DNA of 64,000 nt from Platanthera guangdongensis (lineage: Eukaryota; Streptophyta; Magnoliopsida; Asparagales; Orchidaceae): contig CM077147.1 in NCBI GenBank assembly GCA_039583875.1, positions 156,573,846 to 156,637,845 on the forward strand. Direction: 5' to 3'. A program made the translations under genes and the position numbers. Of this stretch, positions 45,485 to 57,915 are shown in pieces (positions within the stretch are counted from its first letter, which is position 1; each line of letters starts with the position of its first letter). The notes beneath the pieces are model-generated. The model worked only from the letters and a program-made list of their open reading frames with translations, made no database searches and was not told the origin of the DNA.

Positions 45485-45756
45485 CTAAGATATCTGCATC
45501 AAGGATGCATCCAACACAAAATCCTGACTTCCAATCCGTACCTCAATATAGTAAGCCCTATCCGCGTACATCATGCATCGGTTAGGCAATAACAACTTCA
45601 CATTATCTATCATTATACGAATAGGCACTTCGATCCGTGACACAATGTCCTCAGATAGAAAAGAATGTGAAGCACCTGTATCGAACAATGCTCTCGTCGG
45701 ACAATCCCGAATAAGGACAAAGCCTAACAAACACAAGTCGGGCATAAGTAATGCAA
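45485..45756 (-). pseudogene. Aspartic protease of gypsy G1
   Basis: TRALFDTGASHSFLSEDI carries the protease Asp-Thr-Gly site. The frame ends at a stop at 45485 and is cut on its N-terminal side by copia B at 45757; the upstream part resumes beyond 53295. Confidence 0.88.
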
Positions 45757-47428
45757 TGTTGAATTTTCTCAAAGTGGTCAGCAAGATAGCCCAAGACCCA
45801 AATTAATATTCTCGGCAATACCCAGTTCACACTTTGATCAAGCAGAAACCCAAGGAACAAGGTTAACACCAACAACCATTGGAAGCACAAGTAGATCTTT
45901 CATTTATTTACACTTCTTTACAAGGCGAGGTATACGTAGTGAGATATAATTTCGCTAGTGCACAAGCTACAATATAAAGCACAAAAACAAAGTCGGGCGG
46001 ACAGCACTGGAAACTGCCGAGACCGCCAAGTCGCCAAGTATGCCGAACCCGCTCGAGCTGAAGCTGCAACACACCGAATAGACATGGAGTCCGCCGAAGC
46101 CGTGAGGCCGCGCGGACACATCATTATTGCCTACTACTGATGAACTGAGGAACAGACCGCCTACCCGCCTGCGCCTGGCGGACAGGTTATTGGAACTTGC
46201 AAATGTTGAAGCAGAGAACTGACAAGCCGCCAAGCGACCTGCTGAAACCGCAGAGACCGCACACTTCCAAGTACTTGACAGAAGTCAAAGCCAAACTCCT
46301 GGCTCCTTGAAGCTACCCGCGCGACCTGCAAACAGCAAACCATCAGCTCTACTCAACCCGCGTGGACAGAAAACGCAGACCGCAGCAATTTGCCCAAGCC
46401 CCACTTACTGTTCACTCAGTTACTGTAGACGTGCCGGGGGGGGGGGTCCTATTTATAGGCGAGGTGAGGAATGTGGTCACCGCCCTAGTGGATAGAGACA
46501 CCTCCCCAGCCCGCGCGCTAGCAAAACCTCCACCCGCTGAGTCCGCAAGGACTTAGCCGGAATCCAAGGAAGAAACCGCCAGGAGCAAGGCACCTTTGGG
46601 CGAACTCTCATCAGTCCGCCCAAGCTATGCGGACAAGGCACCAGCCCGCATAGCCTGCAACCACTGCAAGACAGCATCCCCCTTCAGTGACTGTCCGCAC
46701 AAACAAGAGGCAGTCCGCATCCTACCAGAGCAATGCCTCCATCCGCCACAAGCCCACGACGAAAGGTAGTCCGCCCGGTCAACATCGGACTTTGCGGATA
46801 CTGCGGACACACTGGACTTGTCACAAAATGTGACCAAGTCCAGTATAGCACCAAAAAGCCTAACGCGAGTACGGCGGACAAAATCCCGTCTGCCAACCAT
46901 CGAGCAGGTCGCCACACTCCTCCTGAGTTAATGCAGAGTCCGCAAGAACCTCGCACAACTGTCCAACACAATGGCCATCTGCCGGACTCCACACACCAGT
47001 CCGCCACAGCAACAGCAGTGTTGTACTACCAAAGCTCGGCAAGGACTCAGCCAAACTGTAAGGCCAGTCCGAAACAGCGAACACTGCGGACACGCCAGTC
47101 CGCAAGCCTCCCGCGGATAGCACCCAATCCGCCGGTAAGCACAAGCTTACAACACGGACACTGAGCAACATACACCAGTCCGCGAACCTGTATCCACTCA
47201 GGCCGCTCCTTAGCTAAGCCAGCAAGATAGCCAACTCCCTATCCGCAGATAACAGTCCGCCCTGGCCGCGAACTTAGTCCGCTCAAGCCGCACAGAATAG
47301 CTAGCTTCCACCAGACCTTTCACAAGGCCGCATAACAGCAGTCCACACAGTCCGCCCAGTGCGCCGACTATGTCCTCTCAGGACGCCCGACCTGCCCATC
47401 AACCACTTCCACTTCACAAATTTCAACA
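45757..47428 (-). repeat. 3' LTR of copia B
   Basis: It runs from TGTTGAATTTTCTC to AAATTTCAACA. It is GC-rich for its surroundings and full of AGTCCGC and GCGGACT in both orientations, especially 46600-47400. A G run lies at 46436-46444. The partner is 51626-53294. Confidence 0.95.
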
Positions 47429-47440
47429 CTCCCTCTTGAA
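47429..47440 (-). promoter_or_regulatory. Polypurine tract of copia B
   Basis: The reverse complement TCAAGAGGGAG abuts the LTR start TGTTGAAATT. Confidence 0.82.
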
Positions 47441-47454
47441 GTGAGAAGTGGTTA

Positions 47455-48960
47455 TCAAGCCCAACAAGCTGCGCAATCGCTCAAAAGGCCCTTTGACAGT
47501 GGCTTTGTGAATATGTCAGGAAGATTGTCTTCACTCCGAACATGCCCAACCAAAAGAGATCCCTCCAACACCTTCTCCCTTATGAAGTGGTGATCGATCT
47601 CAATGTGCTTGGTCCTAGCGTGACACACTGGATTGTTTACCAGTTTGAGAGCACTCTCATTGTCACCCTGGAGTAAAGTCGGCCCTTGCACTTCTTCATG
47701 AACATCCTCTATAAGACTCCTCAACCAGATGGCTTCCCGAGAAGCCAAGGACGAAGCCTTATACTCTTCCTCCGTAGTTGAGACGGACACCGAGTCCTGC
47801 TTCTTGCTACACCACGAGATGCTAGCTGAACCGCAAGTGAACACATAACCTGAAGTTGACCTCCAATCATCCAAATCACCGCCATAGTCAGCATCCATGT
47901 ACCCAAGCAAGACAAAATCTGAGTCCCATCTATAGAGAAGTCACATGTCAGAAGTTGACTTGACATACTTTAAGATGTGTTTTGCTGCCACTAGATGAGA
48001 CTTCCTTAATTTAGCCATAAACTGACTTACTCGACCAACTACGTAAGCAATGTCTGGCCATGTAATCGTCAGGTAGATCAAGCTCCCAACAAGAGCCCTG
48101 AACACCAAGGGATCAGGAAGAATCCTCCCCTCATCTCATCGAAGCTTCAGCCCATGTTCTAGTGGAGTAGAGCAACTCTTTCCTTCGCCCATGCCAAACC
48201 GCTTCACAATGCGATCTGCATATCCTTTTTGGCAAATGAATATACCGCTCTTCTTCCTCTCCACTTCAAGACCGAGAAAGTGATGAAGCTCTCCCAAGTC
48301 TTTCATCTTGAAGCGTATAGGAAGCTCAGCCCCGAGTCTTGACACTTCCGCCTCCGAATTCCCTGTGATGATCATGTCATCTACATACAGCAGGACCAAG
48401 ACTTGAAGCTCCCCCTTCTTCTTGACGAACAAGCTGGAATCCGAGTTGGAGGCAAGATACTCGCAGAATTGCAAATACTCTACTATCTTCCCATACCAAG
48501 CTCTAGAAGCTTGCTTCAACCCATAGAGGGCCTTCCTGAGCTTGCAGACATAGTCTGGATGATCTTTAGAAACAAAACCAAGTGGCTGATCCATGAAGAT
48601 GTCCTTGTCAATCTCTCCATAAAGAAATGCATTCTTCACATCGAGTTGCAACAACCTCCATCCCTTGCTAGCAACCAAGGCGATCACCACTCTAACTGAA
48701 TTCATCTTTGCAACTGGACCAAATGTCTCCTCATAGTATTCTCAATACTGTTGTGAGAATCCTCGAGCAACCAGACGAGCTTTGAACCTATCAATGCTCC
48801 CATCAGCCTTCTTCTTCAACTTATACACCCACTTGCAAGTCACCGGAGTAATGTCATCAACCTTGGGCACAAGATCCTAGTTTTCATTCTTCTTGAGAGC
48901 AACGATCTCTTCCTTCATGGCATCTTCTGACTCCTTAACTCCAGTGGCCTCGTTGAAGTT
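47455..48960 (-). pseudogene. Reverse transcriptase and RNase H of copia B
   Basis: RT at about 48705-48136 shows [29 protein letters not shown], the catalytic [10 protein letters not shown] (near 48380) and [14 protein letters not shown]. The N-terminal RVT_2 part upstream (to about 48960) is broken. RNase H covers 48135-47455 with [48 protein letters not shown] and [10 protein letters not shown]. Stops separate the blocks (near 48133 and 47945). Both catalytic Asp residues of RT are kept. It would copy the element's RNA. Confidence 0.93.
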
Positions 48961-48969
48961 TGCAGGCTC

Positions 48970-50640
48970 TCACTCATCCAGAGGACCTACAAAGAAGCAG
49001 GAGACAAAGCTCACTGCATTCCCATCATAGTAATGAGCCGGTGGCTTAATATCCCTCTTCGATCTCTGAAGGGTCGGCTCCTTACTTACTACCTTCGTTG
49101 CTTCTTCAGGCTTAACTTCTACTTGGGGCAAGCTTTGAGCAGTGCTCCACCTTCTTCCTAAGCCAGAAGGCTCAGCCTCAGAGTTAGAAGCAACAAGAGC
49201 TGCTGGTGAAACAGCAAGCTCCTCTTTCAGGCCTTCAGTAGCCACCATCGGTTCTTTATCAACCTTGCTATCAGACAACTCAACTGAACCTCCACCATAC
49301 AATGTCAGTTCGTCAAAGACAACATCTCTTGATACAACAAACTTCTTCGTCACTGGTTCCATGCATTTCCATCCCTTCTTCCGCTCATCGTAGCCAACAA
49401 AGATAAGCTTCCTTGCATTTGCATCCAGCTTGGTCTGTGAAGCATCCAGGACATGCACATAGCAAGTTGAACCGAACACCCGAAGGTGTCCAACACTCGT
49501 TTTCTCCTTCAGCAACAACTCAAAAGGATTCTTCATGTTGATCGGGCTGAGCGGCATCCTGTTGATAACATAAGAAGCACAAGACATCCCCTCCGCCCCA
49601 AAGGACCTTGGAATGTCTTTCGTATGAAGCCAACATTTGCAAGTCTCCGTCAGATAACGGATCTTCCGCTCCGCTACTCTATTTTGTTGTGGAGTGTGAG
49701 CACAAGTGAGCTCTCGTTGGATCCCGTGCTTCCTGCATAAGTTAGACAAATTCGGAGGAGATAAACTCACCACTGTTGTCTATTCTAAGATTCTTGATCC
49801 GCAAGCTAAGCCGGTCTTCCACCAAATCCTTGAACTCCACAAACAACCGGAAGGCTTCTGACTTCTCCTTCAAGAAGTAAACCCAAGTATACCTTGAGTA
49901 GTCATCAATCAGGACAAGCATGTATCTGCTTCCACCAAGGCTGGCAGTGACCGTTGGTCCCATCAAGTCGCCATGAATGCACTCTAATGGTTGCTTACTC
50001 CTTGTTTGTGATTTATCAAACGGAAGGCGATGTGCCTTACCGTATTGACACCCCTCGCAAACATGCCCGTCACCAAAGGACGATAACTTAGGCAGACCTC
50101 TCACAAAACTTCTACTAGCCATAGCCTTCAGCTTCTCCATACCTACATGCCCCAGCCTCTCATGCCAGATAGCAGCGCTATCGTTGGCTCTCATTCGATC
50201 AATATAATAATTGGTTGTAAGAACAAACAAGTTCTTAACCCTCCTTCCTACATGAGCAACATCAGCCTTAACCGCTGATACGTTGCGAAGGAACCTCATG
50301 TCTATTGGCCCAAACAGAACGTGATAACTAGCATCTACCGCATTGGTCACAGAGAAGAGGTTCTTCTTCATGCCCGGTACGTGATACACACTCCTTAATG
50401 TGAGTTGCCCCTGATCACTACCCAAAGACACAACCCCCTCTTTCTCTACTGAATAAATAGTATTATCAGCAGTGATAATAGCTTCATTACCTGAGCATGC
50501 TTGCATGCAGGAGAACATTGACTTGTCTCCGATGAGGTGATGACCACACCCAGAGTCCACGATCCATTCACCGTTGAAGTCCTCAGCAGACAAGGCACAA
50601 ACACAAGTGCCCGTCATGAAAGCTCCGCCCCATTCTGCTT
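48970..50640 (-). pseudogene. Protease and integrase of copia B
   Basis: The protease site WIVDSGCGHHLIGD is near 50560. The GAG-pre-integrase part follows (IWHERLGHVGMEKLKAMA, then CEGCQYGKAHRLPF near 50040). The rve core shows HGDLMGPTVTAS, DDYSRYTWVYFLKEKS and, after a frame change near 49770, AHTPQQNRVAERK with RVAE in place of the usual GVAE. The C-terminal tail includes RVFGSTCYVHV and KLIFVGYDERKKGWK and ends in a Ser/Glu-rich linker with KRDIKPPAHYY. One frameshift around 49742-49773 splits it. Confidence 0.92.
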
Positions 50641-50686
50641 CCTCACTCCTAGAGCAAGCTTCCTCCTTTCCTGCAGCATGCCCAGG

Positions 50687-51501
50687 CTACAATTTGACCT
50701 TGCAGTCCCGCTTGAAGTGCCCTCGCTGATGACACCTGTAGCACTTCAAGTTCTTCTTCGAGTCCTTAGGAGCTTTGCTCCTCTCCGGCTGATAAGACGT
50801 TGAAGGCTCTTTCTCACCAGCGACCTGCTTCTTCTTTCCTTCCCATCTCTTCTTCTTCTTGCCCGTGAAGAGTGCTTCACTGCTCTCCTCAGAGACAGTC
50901 ACTCCAGCCATCTTCCTTCCCAGGCTTTCTTGTGAAGCAAGCCGATTCTCAAGCTCCAGCAAAGATGGTTGAGTAGCCCAGCCTTGAACTGATGTCACAA
51001 AGGCAACATACTACTTCCGCAAGCCGCGGATTACGTTCCTCTTCAACTTAGCCTCTGAGATTGGCTCATCAGGATCAAGAGCTGAAATCTCTGCACATAG
51101 GCTCTTCATCTTCAAGAAGTATTTAGAGATGGACAAGTCTCCTTGAGTTGTCCTGGCTAACTCATTCTCCAGGAACTGAAGTCGAGCCACATTCTTCCTA
51201 TTCAACAACTCATCAATGGTTGTCCAAATATCAGCAGTCGACTAACATCCAATGATGTCACCAAACAGTTCTGGTGAAACATCTCTCTTGAGAACAAACT
51301 CCGGCTTAGCATTTATTTTTCTCCAGAGCCTAACCTGCTCAGCAGTACCAAACGCAGCAGTCATTTTCTGTCTGTCATCACCACCGACGACGTCCCATAG
51401 CTCCTCACCAAAAAGATAACTATTTATTCATGACTTCCACTTCTTGAAGTTAGTCAGCGTTAAGAGTTCAATGCCAAGACCTGTTGCATAACTCCCTTCC
51501 A
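50687..51501 (-). pseudogene. gag of copia B
   Basis: The ATG at about 51501 (MEGSYATGLG) lies about 110 bases after the PBS. The gag core is readable as the UBN2 type: RKNVARLQFLENELARTTQ, ISKYFLKMKSLCAEI. It ends in one CX2CX4HX4C knuckle (CYRCHQRGHFKRDC near 50700) after a Lys-rich stretch. In-frame stops occur near 51428, 51243, 51011 and 50687. The first looks like Trp to TGA and the others Gln to TAG. Confidence 0.88.
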
Positions 51502-51608
51502 TTGCAACAACTGTTGGTAACCTTTCAGAAGCTCAGAGCACCAACTCAGGTTGATCATCACTCAAGCACAGAGTAACAACACTGGTTGAACACAGCTCAA
51601 GCAACTGA

Positions 51609-51625
51609 ACCTGTCTGTGATGCCA
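51609..51625 (-). promoter_or_regulatory. Primer-binding site of copia B
   Basis: The reverse complement TGGCATCACAGACAGGT directly follows the LTR end. It is related to, but not a close match of, the usual tRNA-iMet site, so the primer is uncertain. Confidence 0.7.
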
Positions 51626-53294
51626 TGTTGAATTTTCTCAAAGTGGTCAGCAAGATAGCCGAAGCCCCAAATTAATATTCTCGGCACTACCCAATTCACA
51701 CTTTGATCAAGCGGAAACCCAAGGAACAAGGTTAACACCAACAACCAATGAAAGCACAAGTAGATCTTTCATTCATTTACACTTCTTTACGAGGCGAGGT
51801 ATATGTAGCGAGACATGATTTCGCTAGTACACAAGCTACAACAGAAAGCACAAAAACCAAGCCGGGAGGACAATACTGGAAACCGCCAAGACCGCCAAGT
51901 CGCTAAGTCCGCCGAACCCGCCCGAGCTGAAGCTGCAACACGCCGAATAGACACGGAGTCTGCCGAAGCCACGAGGCCACACGGACACACCGTTATTCGC
52001 CTACTGCTGATAAACTGAGGAACAGACCGCCTACCTGCCTGCGCCTAGTGGACAGGTTATTGGAACTTGCAAATGTTGAAGCAGAGAACTGACAAGCCGC
52101 TAAGCGACCTGCTGAAATCGCAGAGACCGCACACTTCCAAGTACTTGACAGAAGTCAAAGCCAAACTCCTGGCTCCTTGAAGCTACCCGTGTGACCTGCA
52201 CATAGCAAACCGTCAGCTCTACTCAACCCGCGCGGACAGACAACGCAGACCGCAGCAATTTGCCCAAGCCCCACTTACTGTTCACTCAGTTACTGTAGAC
52301 GTGTCGGGGGGGTCCTATTTATAGGCGAGGTTAGGAGTGTGGTCACCGCCCTAGTGGATAGAGACACCGCCCCAGCCCGAGCGCTAGCAAAACCTCCGTC
52401 TGCTGAGTCCGCAAGGACTTAGCCGGAATCCAAGGAAGAAACTGCCAGGAGCAAGAGACCTTTGGGCGAACTCTCATCAGTCCGCCCAAGCTATACGAAC
52501 AAGGCACCAGCCCGCATAACCTGCAACCACTGCAAGACAGCATCCCCCTTCAGTGACTGTACCCATAAACAAGAGGCAGTTCGCATCCTACCCGAGCAAT
52601 GCCTCCATCCGCCACAAGCCCACGACCAAAGGCAGTCCGCCCGGTCAACAGCGGACTTTGCGGATACTGCGGACACAATGGACTTATCACAGAATGTGAC
52701 CAAGTCCAGTAAAGCACCAAAAAGCCTAACTCGAGTACGGCGAACAAAATCTCGTCCGCCAACCATCAAGCAGGTCGCCACACTCCTCCTGAGTTAAGGC
52801 AGAGTCCGCAAGAACCTCGCACAACTGTCCAACGCAATGGCCATCTGCCGGACTCCATACACCAGTCCGCCACAGAAACAACAGTGTTGTACTACCAGAG
52901 CTCGGCAAGGCCTCAGCCAAACTCTAAGGCCAGTCCGCAACAGCGAACACTGCGGACACGCCAGTCCGCAAGCCTCCCGCGGATAACACCCAATCTGCCG
53001 GTAAGCACAGGCTTGCAACATGGCCACTGAGCAATGTACACCAGTCCGTGAACCTGTATCCGCTCACGCCGCTCCTTAGCTAAGCCAGCAAGACAACCAA
53101 TGCCCTATCCGCAGATAACAGTCCGCCCTGGCTGCGAACTTAGTCCGCTCAAGCCACACAGAACAGCCAGCTTCCACCAGACCTATCACCCGGCCGCATA
53201 ACAGCAGTCTGTCCAGTCCGCCCAGTCCGCCTACTATGTCCGCTCAGGCCGCCCGGCCTGCCCATCAACCACTTCCACTTCATAAATTTCAACA
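51626..53294 (-). repeat. 5' LTR of copia B
   Basis: It is the partner of 45757-47428 with the same ends and the same AGTCCGC/GCGGACT habit, and near-identical length (1,669 against 1,672). Confidence 0.95.
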
Positions 53295-53299
53295 TGCAA

Positions 53300-54086
53300 A
53301 AGGTACTAAGTATGGCAAACAGTAAAATTGTATCTTAACTCATACCTGTGATGATGTCACTTTGCTTGATGGTTGCCTATTGGCTAGGTTATACACTCGG
53401 GGCTGTGCCTGGGATGCAGTGGACTCCACGAGTATCTTTCCCTTTTTAGCATACGATGCCCCTGCCATCTTATCACCCTTTGGAGGACCACTCTGACAGT
53501 GACGAGCAAAGTGTCCTGGCATACCACACGTATAACATGTACGAGTACCTTGACTAGAAGTTTCTCCTAAAGAAACATTAAAAGGAGTCTACCCATAAGC
53601 CTTGGACTTCTTACCCCATCTCTTGCGATAACCAGACTTTTCAGGACACGACACTTTGAACTCCATCTTTGTCACAACCAAGTCCCTCTTGTCATGCACC
53701 CTCTTCATATCTTTCTCCAATGCACGAGTCGTCTCTACCAACACATGAAACCCTTGGTTACTCGAACTCGAGAGCAGGAATCTCAACTCATCCCGCAGCC
53801 CTTCGTAGATCCGATTGGTTTTGCGTTGTTCTTCTGTAAAGATAGACCCCGCATAATGTCCCAATCTTGTAAACTCATGTAAGTAGGTATCAACACTGCT
53901 TTTTCCCTGAGTTAGATGCTGGAATTCATTTTCCATGGCTATGCGCGGTGCCTGTATCATCGCAAACAATGCCTCAGTAACTAAGTGTACTATCTCCACA
54001 TACGGAGGAGGTGTAGGCACCTCAGCTGGTGTCGTACTATCATCAAAATGTTGGGGCTCAGACTGCCCCGAACCACTTTGAGTCAC
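53300..54086 (-). pseudogene. gag of gypsy G1 (N-terminal half deleted)
   Basis: The ATG at 54086 opens a short Pro/Ser-rich start that jumps to the second half of a gypsy gag: EFQHLTQGKSSVDTYLHEFT, IYEGLRDELRFLL. The expected N-terminal capsid part is missing, so an internal deletion is likely. After a stop near 53588 a zinc knuckle follows (CYTCGMPGHFARHC near 53510) and a linker to the protease. The rest of the linker and the protease continue at 45756 beyond copia B. This gag style fits chromoviruses of the Tekay kind. Confidence 0.82.
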
Positions 54087-54286
54087 CTATACGTGTAAAA
54101 TACACACTTTTAATGACTGTGCAAAAGCAAAAACAATTTTATATTAACGCGCAGGTTCCTCAATCAGGTGTATTTTCAGTCCTTGGTGGACATTCTTGAG
54201 TTCATTTATGTTATAACGGGTCACACATACACGTGCTCGCCACCCCGCAAAAGTATTCGACCATGAATTCACTGGAGGAAGATAAA

Positions 54287-54304
54287 GACAAGCTTGTACC
54301 AAAT
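54287..54304 (-). promoter_or_regulatory. Degenerate primer-binding site of gypsy G1
   Basis: The reverse complement TTTGGTACAAGC follows the LTR end. It looks like TGGTATCAGAGC with bases lost. Confidence 0.45.
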
Positions 54305-54504
54305 TGTAACACCTCTGTCTGTCACATGAAATATAACAGAGGGTATGGTCGGGGACCCACACCATATTACGCAGACCGTCAATGACGTTTCTTATGAATA
54401 TCAAAATTAGAACACGCATCCTAACTCAGAGCATTTTAGCGGAAGCTTTAGGGGTTACTACTGAACTAAATAATCAGGAATGTCATCTATATATAAACCA
54501 CCGC

Positions 54505-54506
<2 letters not shown>

Positions 54507-54578
<72 letters not shown>
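54507..54578. repeat. (AT)n microsatellite
   Basis: About 70 bases of pure AT dinucleotide inside the G1 LTR. Confidence 0.98.
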
Positions 54579-54580
<2 letters not shown>

Positions 54581-56065
54581 GAATGTATACAGAAATACAC
54601 CTAAATGTTTGGCCTTAAGGCCCTACAGTTAAACTTCACACGTGTGGATAATATATATTGGCACGCAGGCCAGCCACACATGAAAACAATAACACTTTTC
54701 CACTCGGCCTTCGAGGGCCAGCTTAGCACCAAGGGCTTCATCCCGATATTTCCTGCTCAGTTCCCCAACACCTGCATAGAGACAATCCACCATGTGTGTT
54801 GCAAACATGGAAACGGTCAGCATTCAGCTGACCAATTTATAACGACCCTACCCCTTTTACGGGGTAGTCGTATTCCTTCCCTGCATGCATAATATTTTCA
54901 CAAGCTGCAGTTCCATATATCAAAAATGTAGGTCGCACGTCCCGACGCTCCGTGCACTCAGGACACATTATCAGTGTACCAGAAAACCAGGGTCCCACAA
55001 CCGTTCAAAGGTCCCATACCCAACGGTAAACATTGAGCATTTATGCTCTACGGCTCACGGCCGTAGAATTTAGTTCTAATGTCGTACAACCACAGAATCT
55101 CATTATGTGATCCTAACGAACACCAATAACTTCGGTATTTAGGTTAGACAACCATAACGCGGATACGGTTTAGCCCTTGCCTGTTGCTCAAATCGCCAGT
55201 TCAATGTCTAGACTGACGAGGGTCGGCTTCCCCTTATTCGTTCGGCTCACAGGCCTTCCACAGCTCATAGCTCGCATTAGCTACACTGTCTCCGAGAGAC
55301 TGGCTTCGCAATATGTTTTCTGGGAGCTATCGCCAGCTATACCCAGTATCGTATGGCGTTAGCGATAGAATTCAACTTCTATCCCCAACGTCAATTATTA
55401 TTGGGCCAATGATCCAAAAGCACCCTACAATAACATGCATTGCCGGAAAACTGGTCTTTCACATCATAAATAGCTCTCTAGGAGCTATTGTCATTAGCGA
55501 TAAACACTATCGCCCGACAACAGCAATAGTTTCTCCAAACTCTGTTGTTACTTTGGTATTTTACTGGAGCTCCACTCCAGTACTTTCTGTTACTCCACTT
55601 CAAAGGCACAGCCCAGAGACTCCGTAAAATACTCGTTTATAAGCGGTGTCTTCTCTGGATTATGAAAATAAGCATCACCAATCCAGACTAACCTGTCTGG
55701 ATGGGCTTCACACAATATGCTTATTCCGTAATACACACTTCCGGATCTATATGCAAACTTATGTGGAGACAAATATCAACCCAATGGAATTCTCTTAACA
55801 ATGCCACCTTTTGGTGGAGGATTCCATGCACATACAAAATTAGGACTTCACTTGTCCAAGCAGGAGGTCATCACCCCTATAGTTCTATTCGGATCCATGG
55901 AAATGCTTTTCTATGCGGGTACAAATTAGCTCCTCACTTTCTACTTCACTTATCTAGCCTTGGATCTGGCTTCCGATGAGGGAATCTCCTTCAGCATCTT
56001 CACAAAGATTAGCCCAAACCCTTAGATCCATCCTTTAGTTCTCTTCTCCAGAACTTGGATGAAAT

Positions 56066-56066
<1 letters not shown>

Positions 56067-56104
<38 letters not shown>
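56067..56104. repeat. (GA)n microsatellite
   Basis: About 38 bases of GA dinucleotide inside the G1 LTR. Confidence 0.98.
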
Positions 56105-56110
<6 letters not shown>

Positions 56111-56637
56111 TAATGATTTCCCCATCCGAACCCCTCTACATATGTGTCCATGGGTTAAACCTCAGCAACACGATCACTCCATCAAAATGAAGCACTGGCC
56201 TGGATTTCAGTTGAAAAGTCATCCTAACAGCTTTGACCAGCCACTTAGCGATGCTGTTACTCGAGAAGTCCTTTTAATGTTCATCGAAATAATACAACAT
56301 TACATTTGTTGACCTTCCCGAAATTTGTTCGACGTTCGTCGAAAGGATACATGACATATAATAGAACCACCTTCGTCGAACTCCGTTCGACGTTGGTTGA
56401 ACTCCGTTTGACATTTTATTCTGTTACTTCCTACTCCTTTTGGGGTGTTACATGTCACACGCCCGTGGCACTGCCTGATGATACCCACTATCACCACTCG
56501 GCAATATCTTTCGAAGATTCGTCGAAAGCATTGAGTTTGTCGAGTGAGGCTCACCGAACGTCGCTATCGCCATCAGGCAAAAACCACTGTCACCCGTTGA
56601 TAGTGACAAAAATCTGCTATCAAATTGGGGGGTTACA

Positions 56638-57907
56638 TACTCGATGAATTCGTCGAGTTAACACGACACTTTTGACTTTACTTTGCCGACACTCGATGCT
56701 CTCAATGCCAAAACCATATCACACAATGCCAAGGATATAACTCGATGAACTCAATGTTAATACTCAACTAATGCAGAATCATGCAACGCCGAGACTAATA
56801 ATCGATGAATTCGTCGAGATTACTAGACGAATTTGAATTAGACTCACAGAACACTCGACGCTTTCAATGCAAATTCTAATTCACTCAACACCAAGACTGG
56901 CATTCGACGAATTTGTCGTCAATACTCAACGAATTTGCCTTCGTCTCAAGAATCACTAAATGCTAAGACTACACTCAAAGTTAAAGGCTAAACTCGACAA
57001 ATTCGTCGAGATTACTCGACAAATCTGACTCCACCCAATGCCTATACCATTCGATGAATTAGACCTAACCCAAGACCATACTAGATGGCTTTCAATCTGG
57101 CTAACCCAACCATACTGGACAAATTTTCATACCTAAGCTAAAAATCATATTCCACAAATTTGTCTAAACTTAAACTATCAAATATGATGATATTTCGTTA
57201 GACTATCAGCTATATACTCGACGAATCCTACTTAGATTAATAGTCATATACGATGAATCCTACCTTTATATGACTGGGGACTTTTCACTATTTAGTAGAT
57301 TGAACTTCGTCGATCCCTACACTACTCCTAATTCTAACGAGGGAAGAGGAAAATCAACTAGAAAACACACGAAATACTCTTGGCAAGGGGAAGAAATCAC
57401 CACTTGCCTCTATCTCCAGAAATACGGCCACACAAGCGCCCTACATCACAGATCCGACCGTAAGAACACCTTGGCTACACTTCCTGAAACTTTTCAAGGA
57501 AAAAGATGGTCAAAACCGCATAACCTAACATCCAAAAACTAAAGATATGGGAAAAACTCACCGCACACACGTAGATCTCGGCGAGAGCAGTCTGAATCTA
57601 CTCTTCGATGAATATTTCGAGCACCGAAGCTCCTACACTCGATGGCCGAAAGTCTAAAAATGTCTGTCGTTTTTCGCATTTTCATAACAGCGCATCAACA
57701 TGAGAGGAAGACGATGAGTAGGGTTTCCGTCAAGTCGTAAGCCTATTCATACTTATATAAGTAATATAATATTGTATTATAATTAATTACCAAATAAACA
57801 TCCAAACCATCCGAAAATCAAACCAACTTGGAATTCTACGAAAATGGCACTGTAGCTAAGTATCGACGTTACGAATCCAACAACAAAGCCGAAATCAAAA
57901 TCCGACA
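56638..57907 (-). repeat. 3' LTR of gypsy G2 (right part)
   Basis: It aligns with about 62145-63180 of the 5' LTR in the same orientation. It is rich in ACTCGACGAATTCGTCGAG-type palindromes (56640-57240). From 57690 to 57907 it continues with sequence missing from the other copy, including a TATA box on the minus strand, and ends ATCCGACA. Confidence 0.8.
57753..57760 (-). promoter_or_regulatory. TATA box in the G2 3' LTR
   Basis: TTATATAA on the minus strand in CTTATATAAGTATG, followed by a CT-rich leader-like stretch. Confidence 0.55.
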
Positions 57908-57915
57908 ACCCAAAC

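Larger units (their letters stand above)
45757..53294 (-). mobile_element. Copia B: complete Ty1/copia element (Tork-like)
   Basis: It is 7,538 bp between perfect TGCAA duplications (45752-45756 and 53295-53299). It has two LTRs of about 1.67 kb, PBS, gag, protease, integrase, RT, RNase H and polypurine tract on the minus strand. There is no env-like ORF. Domain order and the [11 protein letters not shown] suggest the Tork/Tnt1 group. Stops in gag and pol make it inactive. It inserted into the protease of G1. Confidence 0.96.
44515..56637 (-). mobile_element. Gypsy G1 (chromovirus-like), 5' half, carrying copia B
   Basis: On the minus strand the order is 5' LTR (54305-56637), a PBS-like site, gag, protease and RT. 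It is interrupted by copia B (45757-53294) and ends abruptly at 44515, where the Tat-like LTR begins. RNase H, integrase and 3' LTR are not in the window and would be expected beyond the left end of the Tat-like element. It sits in the 3' LTR of G2. Confidence 0.8.
54305..56637 (-). repeat. 5' LTR of gypsy G1
   Basis: It starts TGTAACACC on the plus strand and ends GGGGGGTTACA at 56637, where G2 LTR sequence resumes. A second possible end is GGGGTGTTACA at 56452. It contains TTCGTCGAA/TTCGACG pairs at 56320-56560, ATCGCTAA/TTAGCGAT pairs near 55350-55520, an AT microsatellite and a GA microsatellite. No partner is in the window. Confidence 0.65.

Noticed and set aside
45958..47171. Open frames of 60-143 codons in the copia B LTR on both strands
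   Set aside because: They come from GC-rich LTR sequence, appear in different frames in the two LTR copies, and match no family.
54305..56637. Several open frames (for example 55313-55627 and 55701-55979) as genes
   Set aside because: They lie in the G1 LTR, lack family resemblance and start context, and are of a length expected by chance.
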